A stretch of 64,000 nucleotides of DNA from Amaurobius ferox (GCA_951213105.1 OX578134.1:144133880-144197879); one strand, 5' to 3'. Shown: positions 25,273-37,686, counted from the stretch's first letter. Notes: generated by a model not told the origin, from the letters alone. Program-made: numbers and translations.

Positions 25273-27361
25273 TCCTTCTTTAAATTTACCAGGTTATCCC
25301 ATCATGGACGCGTAATAAAAAACTACACGTATTTTTTAGAAAAGCTTAAATTTACCATATTTTTTTCGTGCTATATTTTAGTACGTTAGATTTATAACCT
25401 TACCATTCCTGTCCATCATTGGAACGTATTGGTTTCTCAATAATAACTCGAGAACTGAGGCAGCTAAAAAGCTCAAATTTGACCCTTTCCAGCTCTACGT
25501 CCTAGGATGAGTCGGACGGTCTAGGTCTTCAACATCATGTCCTTTCCTCGTATATATTTAGTTTTTGAATTTTGAAATTTCACGACCCAGTCATTTCTAA
25601 GCCCGCCATAGGAAGGCACGCGAATTTAGGGAATAACTCAAGAAATAGAGTAGCTAGAAATCTTAAACTCGGCATATCGCTGTCTGTCGTGGTATATATA
25701 TGAGTTGTTCGGATGTTGAATCTTACCGGTCTAGCCCGTCTTGTGCAAGATAAAAGGTTTCACACGTAGTTCCAATATGCACTAAAAATTAGAAAACAAG
25801 CATGGGAAACAAAACAAGATTTAGGATCCCCACTTTTATTTTAAAATGCCGTAAACCAAAAAATAAGATATCATATATATCTTCCATAATAAAAATATTT
25901 AGGTCCAAAATATTTTTATTAAAACTAGTATTTCTTTGTAAATCAGTGTACTCCAAATTATTACCATTAAATGTAAGGAATCATTGATTAAATATATGGG
26001 ATCCTTATCAGCGTCGAATGTATTAAATCAATGATGCTATACATTTAGTGGTGATATTTTTAAGTAAATATATTTAAATAGAAAAAAAAACTCTAGTCAT
26101 TCACTTTCATTGTGTGATCTGGGTATGAGAAATATATTTTCGGTTAAGTGCATTTTCAAATTAAAGTGTCACTCGTCAAACGTGTTTTCTTGTTGTTAGT
26201 TAATTTATGAAATGTTTAAAGTCCTAAGATTAAGTTATTCACAGTATTAACGTAAAAGGGACACATCAGGCATATAATGTTTCATCTAGCCTCTTTCTAA
26301 CTTGCCTACAGAAATTTTCTTCACCAATACTTTATAAATTAAAGCACTTATGTAAACTTCAATTAGAGACACAGCACGTGATGTTTACTTTAAATTGCAC
26401 ATATCGAATCCCACAAACCATAAAACAATTTTGCCTATGCCGGTTAAAGTTTCTACTGCAGGAATTTAAAATATCTTCACATCTACTCAAACATGATAAT
26501 GAATCCATTAGCACATTTATCGTGTTTTAACGGATATTACTCACATCTTCACTTTTCGCAACACTATGTAAAAGCTTACAAATCAACCGCATTCCGCTTA
26601 TAAACCACGGAGTATTTTCCATATCGGATTTCATCTAATTATATACTCAGAAAGACTTGTCAAATGTTGACAATACTGTATAGAGTTTGTAATAAATACA
26701 TCGCTAATGAATATTCGAGATATTTTATGAATTACTTAATTTAAAATATACAACTTCGGAAATAATATATATAACATGCACTAAATTATCTGAGTGTTTA
26801 ATTGAGTTATTGGATGGCGTATCGAAATCATTGAGTACTTTCGCTATAGTTAGAATTTTTTTTAATTTTATCTAAATTGGATATTATTTATTTCCATATT
26901 GGATTTTACCGAATCATATATACTGAAAAACTTCTCAAATGTTGACAATACTGTACAGCGTTACATAATAAATGCATCGCTAATGAATTTTCGATATATT
27001 GTATAAATCACTTAAGTCAAAACATGCAGATTGGGAAATAATATATCTTTACAATATGCACTGAACTATCTGAATAACCGATTAATTGATTGTATTACGT
27101 ATTTGAAATTATTAAGCACTTTCGCTATAACTAGAATCTTCTGATCTGACTTAGCTTTAAATTAAAAAATATAATATTTTGGAAATTCGCATTAGTGTGA
27201 ACGATATGATATAAATATATTTTAAAAAGGCATAACATATATTAACATCGAAATCTTAAAATCGAAAGTTTTGAAATAATACTTTACACAATTCTCTATA
27301 GCATGGGGAAGTAACTAGTTTACTCGTTGCATCAGAGTCTACATTACTTCATTTTTTTAAA
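25273..27361. other. AT-rich stretch with degenerate duplications
   Basis: A unit of about 275 bases is duplicated: 26613-26860 and 26890-27135 share TCAAATGTTGACAATACTGTA and CACTTTCGCTATA. Near 25430-25690 an AATAACTC-AGAA motif occurs twice. AGTCGGACGGTCTAGGTC at about 25511 resembles the 3' end of the SINE family at 38.5 kb. No gene was recognised. Confidence 0.5.
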
Positions 27362-27555
27362 ATCCAGTGCGTCTGACCAACCCGAAGGTGAAAGGTATCT
27401 TTTCGGACTGGAAAAAGCTCCATCCAGTATAGATCGGAGCCCGTTTTGGATATACATGACACCAACATTTGGATATACATAAAACTAACCTTCAGAAAGC
27501 TTTTCCAGGCCTACAGATTTACCAAGTCCCTACACTGCGTAGAGACGCATACAGA

Positions 27556-27556
<1 letters not shown>
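27362..27556 (-). repeat. Diverged SINE-family fragment
   Basis: CCCGAAGGTGAAAGGTATCT and the following CGGACTGG align roughly with CCAGAAGGTTTAAGGTATCT of the 38.5-kb SINE. Similarity is moderate and limited to the tail region. Confidence 0.35.

Positions 27557-27609
<53 letters not shown>
27557..27609. repeat. (TA)n microsatellite
   Basis: A pure TA run. The adjacent frames reading Tyr/Ile are artefacts. Confidence 0.95.
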
Positions 27610-27613
<4 letters not shown>

Positions 27614-28486
27614 TTCTTGTGTCATTTATAATAAATATGTATATAGGAGAGATAATAATGCATACTGTAAATTAATTATTCAGAACGTATGTACATATGT
27701 TTTTACTTACTTTCAGCTAAAAACGGCAGCACAGTTATTTAGCTTCTTTTACATTTAATTTCAGACTTACATATTTACAGGGACTGTATCAATCTGCAAC
27801 TTTTATTCCCCTGTGCATGTTTAGCAGCAGATATCATAATTTATTCTCATTCAAATTGAAATTTTATTTTCCTCGAATTTTTACGTGCCTGCTTTCTGTC
27901 GCAAAACAATTTAGTTACTGGAGGGCCTCTTGTTAGTCTTAGTAAAAATATAAAAAATCTGAACATATTTCAGAGAAGTTTTTAAATTGTTGCTTATGGA
28001 AATGCAGAAAGTAAGATGTGGTTTAAGCCACCTGTTACAAATGTACTTTTTGAATACAAATTGCATGCTGAAAGAGTCTTGAATATCAAATAGATGTGAG
28101 GAGACGGTTTGCCTTTCAATATCTTCATATATATTTTCATACGGCAAAAATGCTCATGTTCTTGCTTTAGTTAAAGAGCTCTAAAAATCGTTCTGTGCGC
28201 AGACTCATATTATTGGTGCATTTTCGGTACTATGGACATAAAAATAAATGCATATAAATATAATTAATAATATTTTTTATACATTTATTACTCTTAATAA
28301 AAGTTTTAACAAATATAATATTCTCTATAAATATAATAGTATTTCAAATGCATTAAATAAATATATATACTTTAAAAGTAAATAAAATTTTTCGTTTTAA
28401 GTATTTCAGATTTTGATGTATTTATTAATTTTAAAAGTTTGGTTTTTAAAAAGCACTAGTTTTTTTTCAAGCAAGAATATTTCGGT
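27610..28486. other. AT-rich stretch, nothing recognised
   Basis: The minus-strand frame at 27911-28147 has no recognisable domain. Confidence 0.45.
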
Positions 28487-28566
28487 AAAACAGGGAACGT
28501 ATTGGAATTGTGTCGAAAATCGGAACTCAAATTTTCAACGCATCTAGACGAAATGATGATAAGATA
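28487..28566 (+). repeat. Fragment of repeat A
   Basis: GGAATTGTGTCGAAAATCGG and the following CAAATTTTCAACGCATCTAGAC match the 5' part of the 18.9-kb copy. A Tc1 element follows immediately. Confidence 0.6.
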
Positions 28567-29932
28567 CACTCACGGACAATGAGAGTTGCGCACCAAGAAG
28601 GAAGCATAGGATGGACCTGAAATTTTATTGAAGGAAAGATGCAGATAAATGATATACATGATCACAGAAAAAAGGGCAGCAGAACACGTACAGAGGGAGC
28701 TGTTGTACACAGACCGGTCATCATCAATGGCGCGTAGCACCTCCTCGTGCTGCAATGAAGCAGCAATACGGTCCGGCATGGTGTCGATCAGATGTCTGAT
28801 GTCCTGCCGCAGTCCACACCTATTGCACGCTGAGTCCACACCTATTGCACGTTACGGTCTAAATCCCGAAGTATTGCGGCAACGAGGCAGCTGGCGTTTC
28901 AACTGGTCCCATACATGCTCGATACGGGACAGGTCTGGGGAGCGGGCAGGCCATGGAAATGTCTGGACGTAACTCAGGCAGGCCTGGGCGACCCGACCGT
29001 GTGCAGTCGGGCATTATCCTGCTGGAATTGCGCACCTGGAATCCCAGCAACGAATACGAGAACATGGGGCCGTATTCTCATACATGTACCGCCGGCCGAT
29101 CAATGGTTCAGGTATCACTTTTTGAGCGGATCCGCTGTCGTAGGCTATGGTTCCCCAACTCATGATGCCTGCAGTGGAGCTGGTGGGGCGCTCGATAACA
29201 AGGTTGGGATTGTGGCGTTGTGCAGGGAATCTACACACACGGATACGCTGATCATTGGTCCCCAAAACGAAGTGGCACTCATCGTTAAACACCACACGTC
29301 GGTAATCTGTGGCGTTCCACTTTGCTCTAGACCGGCACCACTGCAACCGGAGCCGTCGATGATATGGCGTCTAGATATTGTTCGTGGGCACACAGGAGCC
29401 GTTACGTGTGTCTGTATCACTGATCGGGTAGCCGTTGGTTTTGCGTGCCTGCCACACGATCATTCAGTCATCTCTACTCATGACATGGATGGTCCGTCCA
29501 GAGCCAGTCCTCGTGTCTGGGTGGCGTCCCGTGACCAGTGCTCCCAACACTGTCGGACAGTATAGTCCAAACGATCCACTTGACGGGCTGTCCGATGCGT
29601 TGATCATCCTGCGGTTTTCAACCAGATGATCAGCCCTCTCTCAAAGTCCGTCAGTTGCGTATAACGACGTTTCTGGCATCTATCAACCATTATTTTCACT
29701 CCATACTCGTCCTTGCGTCAGCCACAGCTTCTCGCATTAATGGGGCGTCGACTACACGCCGGTTTATGAGGCCGCTGGCTCATGCTTACAGCTCCACTCA
29801 CGGGTGTACGGTCATGCTCAATCACACCAGACTGGGATCATTTGCATACCAGACCGCCCTCTAGCTATTTACATCATTTCGCGATTGTACAATGTTTTCT
29901 TCTTGGTGTGCAACTTTCATTGTCCGTGAGTG
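28567..29932 (-). mobile_element. Tc1-like DNA transposon, complete ends, inactive
   Basis: The terminal inverted repeats begin CACTCACGGACAATGA and continue AGTTGC-CACCAAGAAG at both ends with few mismatches, over at least 30 bases. TA dinucleotides flank the element at 28565-28566 and 29933-29934, the target duplication of Tc1/mariner elements. Length is 1,366 bp. Its GC content is well above the surroundings. Confidence 0.9.
28724..29690 (-). pseudogene. Tc1-like transposase, broken
   Basis: The reading starts at MVDRCQKRRYTQLTDFERGL (ATG at 29690) and shows transposase landmarks in order. LQWCRSRAKWNATDYRRVVF with NDECHF holds the first catalytic aspartate. RHNPNLVIERPTSSTAGIMS with WGTIAYDS is typical of Tc1 proteins. 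A WPARSPDLSRIEHVWD equivalent holds the third catalytic residue, and MPDRIAA then AARGGATRH close the protein. Known intact relatives have about 340 residues. Stops and frame changes break the N-terminal domain and the region around the second aspartate. A 22-bp tandem duplication (28811-28832 and 28833-28854, AGTCCACACCTATTGCAC) shifts the frame near the C-terminus. No working protein can be made. The plus-strand open frame at 28915-29565 is its shadow. Confidence 0.85.
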
Positions 29933-29949
29933 TATATGCACGAGTTGTA

Positions 29950-30609
29950 TTTTGCAGCAACGCATGATAATATATAATTGTCTGAAGTGTAGACTTATTC
30001 TTATATTTTTACCTTGTGACTTGGAAAGCTGAATCTTTGCACACTTACAGTATATACTACCGTGTAGAACCTGATAGAACCGGATTTTCGATTTACCACC
30101 CTTCTGGGATAGAGGAATGTAAACTATCGAAAGGTCTTTCTAGGCCCTTTAGAAGACTCCTGGAGGCTTAGAATATTGAATCCTTGCGCACTTAAGGTTT
30201 CAACCATTAGACAGAACATGTAATGGTCAGCTGTTTTCATCGTCCTCCAAAAGGCGGATGTTACGGGGTGTATTTTCAAGCATTTGCTGACTTTTCAGCC
30301 AAAGAAACATCCCTCTGGTATCTTAGAAGGCAGAATGTTTGCATACTCAGGTTTGATCCAATGGCTGACGCTATAACAAAACCGGATTTCCGAGTTTTAT
30401 TTCAGAGTGAACAAAATGGGTAAGAAGTAAAATCTCTAAGAGCCTATACCTTGAAGTCTTCATGTATTACGTAACTTATTCAAAATAATAAACGACGATA
30501 AACTTGAAAAATATATTTAGAACTAGATATCTTACTTTATTTAAACGTCTTGTTACGAATATGTCAAAAGTTCATGTGCCTCTGTTTAAATAATACATAG
30601 TGAAACTTT
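29950..30609. other. Unassigned stretch
   Basis: A TTGAATC-TTGC-CACTTA motif recurs near 30030 and 30176, so this is probably part of a degenerate repeat. No coding frame was recognised. Confidence 0.4.
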
Positions 30610-30614
30610 GCTTC

Positions 30615-31546
30615 TGTGAGACCAGGAATCACGTGGACAGATTTTTATGTAGATCTCTGATGTCTTGCAGGTCAGATAATGGTACTAGACGCCAATGTAT
30701 TGCAGCCCTGACCCGAGAGCTGAGCAAAAGTCATAAATTAATGGGCTTCAAGATACGTTGGGTCGCACTGGAGGAGTAACTCGAAGCTAAAGGATAAACC
30801 ATGGGATTGGTTAAAAGTTACACCAATATGGAAGATGTCTTGTCGTATTGCCCTGAGGTCCACCAATGATAGCCGAAGAGGCGTGTTAGACCTCAGGCGA
30901 AAAGAGGTGTCAACCGAAGGGTTCTACAGATTTAGGGATCCTATTCAGAGAACAGATTCAGAACCGTAACAAGTGGAGTTCAGTAGTAGCTCATTCACAG
31001 TAATGTAGTCAGTCGTGCAAAAGTTACAAGTACAGATCAGTTGTATTCAGAGTAATGTAGAGAAATGAAGCAGTGATGCATGTCAGCGTTCAGACGAGAG
31101 TCAGTAGTGTGCCGTCATGCAATGGAGACAAAGGGTGCCGAAGAGGCAATGTAAAATAGCAAGTTGTGTGTCAATGTCCAAAGACAGACTTGAAGGTATG
31201 TGCAGATCAAATGTTATAGACGGTTATTTTCAGTTTAAGCATTTTAACTTACCTGGTCTCACATGTCGAATCTCCCCCTTAATTACATGTGCTAATTAAT
31301 TTAATAATGAATTAAATGTTTTAATAAATAATGTTATTTTAAAGTTAAAATGGGTGCAGTTAATTGTGAGTAGTATTATGTTAATATATTCTATTCCAAG
31401 GACTCGTACTAAATATTTTATGCCGGGTTTAAATGCGGCACAATGCAAAGTTATACGACTATACCAGAAACGACCACATTCATTATGAATAATTCAATAA
31501 ATTCTGAAATCTAACTTTCAGTTTATCTTTAAAAATGTGCAACACA
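30615..31546 (+). mobile_element. Solo LTR 1 of an LTR retrotransposon
   Basis: The copy begins TGTGAGACCAGGAATCACGT and ends GCAACACA (TG...CA ends). It is flanked by the 5-bp duplication GCTTC at 30610-30614 and 31547-31551. It shares long blocks with the LTR at 36771, including CCCTGAGGTC-ACCAATGATA, AGCCGAAGAGGCG and GGACTCGTACTAAA. No gag or pol sequence adjoins it, so it is a solo LTR left by recombination. The CCAAT motif would suit an LTR promoter. The family (Gypsy or other) is not decidable without an internal region. Confidence 0.85.
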
Positions 31547-31551
31547 GCTTC

Positions 31552-32096
31552 TATGCAAGGAGTAAACGCCTTTACAGGCAGTCATTCAATTATATGAGCA
31601 TAGGCTTGTCATATTTTAAATATCGGAGTGGGGTTACCAAACTTATTTATTCATCGACAACTTGGCGATTATTGATTTATCGCCAATCCTCAATGTTTTG
31701 AGAATAGTACCGACTATATTTGTGAATGAACTGAGCATTTAATTGATGTTTTATTGTATCTGACAGTTGTTAAGTAATCGTATAAGATATTTATCGAACT
31801 TATTCGCTGAATATTTTCCCTATTTACGTTCATTAGTGCGTTTAAACAAAAGTATTAGTTATCCAGAAATATGGACTTGTTTCTGTATCCTGAGAATACA
31901 CTCACGGTTCCAAAGGATGCGTGGTAACAGTATAGTCACAAAATATAACACGGGAAAGTGCAATTTATCAAACAAAGATAATGCTATCATAATAGCTATA
32001 TATATTTCGCATGGTTAATAAAATGCTCGATAAATAAAATGTACCAGGATTTTTAAAACAATATTGTGATACAAATTTCCGTTGAATAAAGTGCAA
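31552..32096. other. AT-rich stretch, nothing certain
   Basis: TTGGCGATTATTGATTTATC at about 31662 resembles the TTGGCGA words of repeat A. No gene was recognised. Confidence 0.4.
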
Positions 32097-32590
32097 TTTT
32101 TACTTTCCTTATATACATAATGTATAAGAAAAGTATTGTGACGGGGTCGAAAATTCGAATTCGAGTTTTCGACGGGAGAGCACGTTTCAAGCATGCCTGA
32201 TCACGAATCAAACATTTTTGAAGTGATGTCTTTGTGTGTGTGTGCGTGTGTGTGTGTGTGTCAGTGAGTCTGTGGAGACGATAACTGACGAACGAATGGA
32301 CCGATTGGAACGAAATTTGGTACAAAAATCACAATCCGTAAACACTGGAGCGCCTATTGTTTTTATATGCAATCCAATGTTCAGAACCCCCCTAAATTTT
32401 CGAGTGAAATTTAAAAAAAATCGTCAAAAAATCAAAACCACTAATAAAGTTACGCAAATAGACATTTCTTATGTAATTTTTCATTAGAAAACGATTGACA
32501 TAAATTTTAAAAACGCTAACTTGAACCGTTCTTGAGATATTGCGGATGATTTGTTTCAAAAAATTATCAGAGAATGAATCTAATGTAAGT
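32097..32590 (+). repeat. Dispersed repeat A, 3' truncated copy
   Basis: It starts TACTTTCCTTATATACATAA with a complementary TGTATAAGAAAAGTA, then TGTGACGGGGTCGAAAATTC and GAGTTTTCGACGGGAGAGCA. A (TG)n tract and GAACGAATGGACCGATTGGA follow. It fades after GAACCGTTCTTGAGATATTG. Short frames at 32236-32487 and on the other strand come from this repeat. Confidence 0.75.
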
Positions 32591-32599
32591 GTATTTTTC

Positions 32600-33469
32600 A
32601 ATAATCCCCTTTTAATGACATTTAAATGATTATCCATATTTAATGTGCTATCATAAGCTAGGCACAGGGGAGTTATATAATGGTTCAGAAATTCACAAGA
32701 TTTTCATTATACTAAGCCCTATTTGCCCTATTGCATTTTAAAGATAATTTTCAGACTTTAATCTACATCAATCAATCAAAGATTACGTTTAGCGTTTACA
32801 ACTTGATATATTACATGAAATAAACGGTTTATATGATTATAAATAATTAATAGCCATAGTTTTCAATTGAACATTGGAAATAAATATCTGAACAGTATAC
32901 TCGTTCTTTGTACGAAAATATAATGAAACTTAGAATTCGCAATCATGTGCAAATTCCTATATTATTTTAAATGACATGGCTGTTCAAAATATTCTATTAA
33001 AATATTTAAATCTTGCTCCTAAAAATACGTTTGAGAATATATGTTCTCTCTATACAAAAATAATTTCACAGGCAGATCTTAAAAAATAAAATCTCCTGAT
33101 CAAATTTCTAAACTGAAAATATGAAATTGAATCAATATACGCGTATGCCGAAATAAAATCACTAAACTGGTATTAGAAGATATACCCATACTACTTATAT
33201 TCTCGTAGATAAGATGGATATGCCAGTACTACCTATATATTCGTAGATTAGAACATAGATTATCCGCCAAATATTTATGATAATTTCCTTAAATGCTACT
33301 TTATGTATATTGTGACCCACATAATAATTAAGTGGTAATAAGTATGTTGATAGAAAACATATGACCTTCTAAATTTTATGGCCACTGGTTGCTGCATTCA
33401 AATTTTGAACAATTTTGATTACAACTTTCTTTATGTTTGTAAGGAAAGTATTTACGATTTTCGGTCCAT
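32600..33469. other. AT-rich stretch, small A-repeat trace at its end
   Basis: TGTAAGGAAAGTATTTACGA at about 33437 resembles the start of repeat A. Nothing else was recognised. Confidence 0.4.
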
Positions 33470-33487
33470 TCAATGTGGTGAAATACA

Positions 33488-34813
33488 GCTACATGGTCAA
33501 GCTCTTCAATCTTCTTCTTCGACATAGTTATTTTCCTGGGGCTTGGAAGGTAGACACTGTTGCTCCTCTCCCCAAGCCAGGTCTTGACCTTTCGCTTCCG
33601 GTCAACTACCGTCCAATCTCTCTCCTCTCTAGTTTATCGAAGCTCTTCGAGTTTGTTATACTGCGTCGACTGGACGAGTTCTGCGACCTGAGGAAAATAG
33701 TTATTCCTGAACAATATGGGTTCAGGAAGAAGCATTCAACTCAGCACCAGTTGCTGCGGGTCGTTGAGCTCGTCTACGAGGCGCGTAGCAGGCGCGAGCG
33801 CTCGACTTTGGTCTTTCTGGACCTCCAGAAGGCGTTCGATAAGGTATGGGTCCAGGGACTCATATTTAAACTTATCAAACAATCCTTCCCTCCAAATCTC
33901 ATCCATATTTTATATTCCTATCTGACAGGTCGAAGTTTTGCCGTCCGTGTTTCCGACCAGCTATCCACTCCCAGGAATGTTCTCAGCGGGGTCCCGCAAG
34001 GTTCTCTTGTTGGGCCCAAACTGTTCAACCTTTACATTAATGATCTGCCTCGTTCCCCCGTTGTCACCCTTGGCCTCTATGCCGACGACACTGCCCTGTT
34101 CGCACATCACAAACAGACACAAGTCGTGCACGAAAATCTGCAAATGTATCTGAACGACCTGACACAGTGGTTAACCAAGTGGCGTATCAAGGTAAATGTT
34201 GGGAAGTGTGCTGCTGTCACCTTCCCCCCCCCCTCCCCGGCATACCCATCCCGCTAATCTTATCTTAAATAATCAGCCGATTCCCTGGCAAGATAGTTAC
34301 AAGTACCTAGGAGTGTACTTGGATTCCAAATTATCGTGGAGCCTTCACATTTCTGAAACATGTAAGAAAGTGAAGGCTGCACTCGCCCTGCTTCGTCCCC
34401 TTTTGGCTAGGAATAGCCGCCTGTCCGTTCGAACTAATTTATTGCTATACAAGTCCTGTATACGTCCCATTATGACGTACGGAGTCCCAGTGTGGGGCAC
34501 CGCAGCTGAGTCTAAAATTAAGGCGCTTCAAGTCTTCCAGAATAACGCACTGCGTATGTTTGCTGATCTGCCGGTCTACGTCCAGCTAGAAGTCCTGCAC
34601 AGAGACCTCAATATTAGGCCTTTTTTGGAACATGTCAAAAAGCTTTCTCTCAAATTCCACGGAGGTCTGAGAAGCGTGAACAATCCTACGTTGGACAGCA
34701 TCCCTCACTATCGAATAGGGCACCCGGGATCGCATAAGCGCCCCCGGTCGTTACCTACTAGATCGGTGAGAGATGTTTTCTTCCGCCCTAAAAAGCGGTT
34801 GCGTCCATCCTAG
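33488..34813 (+). pseudogene. Jockey-type reverse transcriptase, C-terminal part, frameshifted
   Basis: The frame opens inside the element at about YMVKLFNLLL. RT blocks appear in order: NYRPISLLSSLSKLFE, EQYGFRKKHSTQHQLL, STLVFLDLQKAFDKV, VLSGVPQGSLVGPKLFNL and the catalytic LGLYADDTALF. After VGKCAAVTF a C-rich run (about 34221-34241) breaks the frame. The protein resumes in the +2 register with SYKYLGVYLDSKLSWSLHI and CIRPIMTYGVPVWG, ending with TAG at 34811-34813. The EN domain and any ORF1 are missing through 5' truncation. Apart from that one break the body is open, so the insertion is fairly young. A sequencing error in the homopolymer would also explain the shift. Confidence 0.88.
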
Positions 34814-35220
34814 CCTTGTGCTCTCAATTTAGATGCTGACTCTAGTATGCTGTACTCCTCCCTTGCTTTTGGGAATTCGCGTTTTTCATTGGCAAGCTAC
34901 CTTACATGTCGTCGCTACTAGGCACAGCTCAAGCTTAAGGCCCTGCGCCCCTCGGGGCGCCCTAGTCTATCCCCCCTCTTTCCTCTCTCTGTTGGGAGCC
35001 CACTTGGGCCCCAACTTTTTCAGTTTTCTGAAGACCTGGGGAAGGGCGCGAACTAGGTCGCGCCCCCCCCCCCAGGCATATCGTAGATGTTAAATTCTAT
35101 CAGTTGTTTAAAATCTTTTATTACTTCCTCTTTATGTCTCTTTTTCTTTTCGCCTGGAGTTTAAAGGGAGGAATCTTCCTCTCCTGGGTACTCCACTGAC
35201 CCCGTCCTTGAGTCCTTGAG
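33488..35220 (+). mobile_element. Jockey-type LINE, 5' truncated, with exact target duplication
   Basis: The element lies between two copies of TCAATGTGGTGAAATACA (33470-33487 and 35221-35238), an 18-bp duplication produced by target-primed reverse transcription. The 5' end is cut inside the reverse transcriptase gene. The 3' UTR (34814-35220) is C-rich and ends in two tandem TCCTTGAG units instead of poly(A). GC content is far above the flanks. The pre-insertion site reads continuously when one duplication is removed. Confidence 0.9.
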
Positions 35221-35238
35221 TCAATGTGGTGAAATACA

Positions 35239-36493
35239 TATTTTTCTACAAATCCATGTGGGGAATATTGGACTTTAATGAGATAAGCTATCAAATTTAA
35301 AGTCGTCATAATATATATAAAAATATGCACTTTATATATTACATTTTTTGAACCACAATTAGAATCTCAGGAATCTGTGGTATTTATATAATACTCAGAA
35401 TTGAAATTATGTACAATATCCCAACTATCTTTGTTGGTAGTGGTTGAAAATAGATGATAGAAAGTACTTCTAAAAGGAACAAAATTGTGTAGTTGTAATA
35501 GTGTAGACACATTTAAACCTCCACATATTTTAATTTCAAGAATATGTATGAAATGATAAACATAGATTAATTAAGAAAACAGTAAAAAATAAAATGCAGA
35601 AAAGAGTAAAATTTTCCCTCATCATCTTGATGGAAGAAGGGACGGTTTTTCGACCCGTGTTAATAGGTTTATGATGGATTTTTTCATTGGCTGATTCCAT
35701 TTCCCAGCGATTTTTCGCTGTGTGTGCTTTCTCTCTATTTGCATTTATCATCTCCGCTTTCCTCGTCGTAGTTCATACTTTGCGGTTGTTACAGGCGCAT
35801 ACCGTTCCACATGACTTTTTGCTTGAAGGGGGCTCATAATGCTTTCGAAACAATTGTTGTCATCTACCTAACATCTACCTGCTTTTTTCAAGGAAATTGG
35901 GAATTTCAATGGAGTTTTAGCTTCTTCGCTTTACCCCTATTCTTAAAATGTAACTTATGCTTAATTGCCTCCATGCTGAATATATTGGTGTGGAAATTTC
36001 ATTCCTGGCATTTTAAGAAATATATTCTTAACAATAAATTTTTAAACCCGATTGTCGGTGCTGTGGGTAGCTTTTGATTCGATCGAAAATCGTTTTGAAA
36101 TTAAAAATATAATAATTCTAAAAATTAATTTTAATTTTCGAAAGTTTTGTGCACAAGTCAAAGCCATAGCCTCGATGTAAGAAACTGCAACATCATACTT
36201 TTATAACTTGCATTTTAGATCCATAGATATACATGTAACGTACATTGCCTGATGCACTTTAATAGTATAGATATACTTTTATATGTGTCTCCTAAGAATA
36301 GATTTTTTTAAATATGCATGGGAATAAAAAAAACGTCGTGACTTCACCTACAAAGAACTATGTCTAGAAACTATATATTAAAACTGAAATTGTATGAAAT
36401 ATATTCTAAATATGATGTAGTTGTAGACTATGTAATTGACTATCATTCGTATGGATAATTTATTTAAATCACAATGAGTGCATGATTTAAAAT
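35239..36493. other. AT-rich stretch, nothing recognised
   Basis: Two frames (minus 35536-35751; plus 35811-36077) have hydrophobic ends but no domain, splice context or repeat match that I can name. Confidence 0.4.
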
Positions 36494-36770
36494 TAACTAG
36501 AGTGTGACTCAAATAGACTTTCTTATACCAAAATCCATGTTTTTCTACATTTCAAGAACAGTTTTGGAAAATCGATATCATAGGTCCACAGATGACAACT
36601 ATAGCGTGTTACCCATCACTTTCAAGGGCTTGTCAAAATCTTTCGATTAATACCATACTTGTCAATGTACCGCAAGGGGGGGAGCGCATACAACAAATCC
36701 GCCAAAGAGTTGCAACCATCACTCAAAAAACAATCAAAACGTGATCAGGAGGTCTTAAAGCATATATTAA
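36494..36770 (+). repeat. Dispersed repeat D, copy 2, left part
   Basis: AGAGTGTGACTCAAATAGAC, ATCGATATCATAGGTCCA and AAGGGCTTGTCAAAATCTTT match the D copy at 47.0-48.6 kb. It is interrupted by the LTR at 36771 and resumes at 37687. Confidence 0.7.
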
Positions 36771-37681
36771 TGTGAGCCCAGAATTCACGTAAACAGGATT
36801 ATATCTGGATTTCTGATATCTAATAGGTCAGACAGAGGGGTCCCGTCTGAGTAACGTCAGTTTTACAGCGGCCCTTACCACGGAGGTCTGTAAGCCATGA
36901 AAGTGGGCTAAAGGATGAATCCACGAGAATCAGTTCAAAGTTAAGTCAATATGGAAGATGTGTTGTCGCATCGCCCTGAGGTCAACCAATGATAGCCGAA
37001 GAGGCGTATCAGACCTCAGGCAAAAATAGGTGGCACCCGACACGAAAAGTTCTACAAAGATATTCAGATATGAAAAAGACAAACCAGTAATGTAGTGAGA
37101 AATGTAAGTAACAGTTGTAGAGAATAGTTGGAGATAGCAACCAGAGTCAATAATAGATATGTAAAACGTTCTACACAGATGAACGACAGGTGCCACAGGC
37201 GAGATGCGGATATGCATCAATAAGAGACCATCGTCACAGAGATTGTGAAACAAACAAGCTTCGATTATCAATCGAAGGCAGACCAAACGTTTAAGGACAA
37301 CAAGAATGTATGTCCGAATCAGATTATAAAAGGTCATAGCCAGTTTAGGAATTTTTGGTATGCCTGATCTCACATGTCCAGTCTTCTCCGTAAATATATA
37401 ATTATAATCGTATTGTAATTATAAATATGTAATTGTTGTAATCGAATTATGATTATAAGGTGATTTATAAATATGAATTTTAAAGTCAAAATGGGTAAAG
37501 TTAATCAAATGGTATTATGTTAAAGTTTCATTCCAGGAACTCGTACTAAAGATTATATGCTGGGTTTTCAAGCGGCGCAATGCAATTGTTTCAGGACTGT
37601 ACGAGCAACGACCAAGTTAATTATAAGTAATTTAGTAATTCTCAAATCCAACATAAAGTTTCTCTTAAATTGAGCGCCACA
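36771..37681 (+). mobile_element. Solo LTR 2 of the same LTR family, inserted in repeat D
   Basis: It starts TGTGAGCCCAGAATTCACGT and ends GCGCCACA. It is flanked by the 5-bp duplication ATTAA (36766-36770 and 37682-37686). Removing it and one ATTAA rejoins repeat D, matching the uninterrupted copy near 48520 (GGAGGTCTTAAA...ATCAAAATCTC). It shares GCCCTGAGGTCAACCAATGA and GCCGAAGAGGCG with LTR 1. The 147-codon minus-strand frame inside (36930-37373) is spurious. Confidence 0.87.
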
Positions 37682-37686
37682 ATTAA

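Noticed and set aside
28915..29565. 216-codon plus-strand open frame
   Set aside because: It is the antisense shadow of the minus-strand Tc1 transposase.
36930..37373. 147-codon minus-strand open frame
   Set aside because: It lies wholly inside solo LTR 2, and the homologous LTR 1 does not keep the frame.
30615..37681. A single 7-kb provirus with the two LTRs as its ends
   Set aside because: Each LTR has its own target duplication on both sides (GCTTC and ATTAA), and no gag or pol lies between them.
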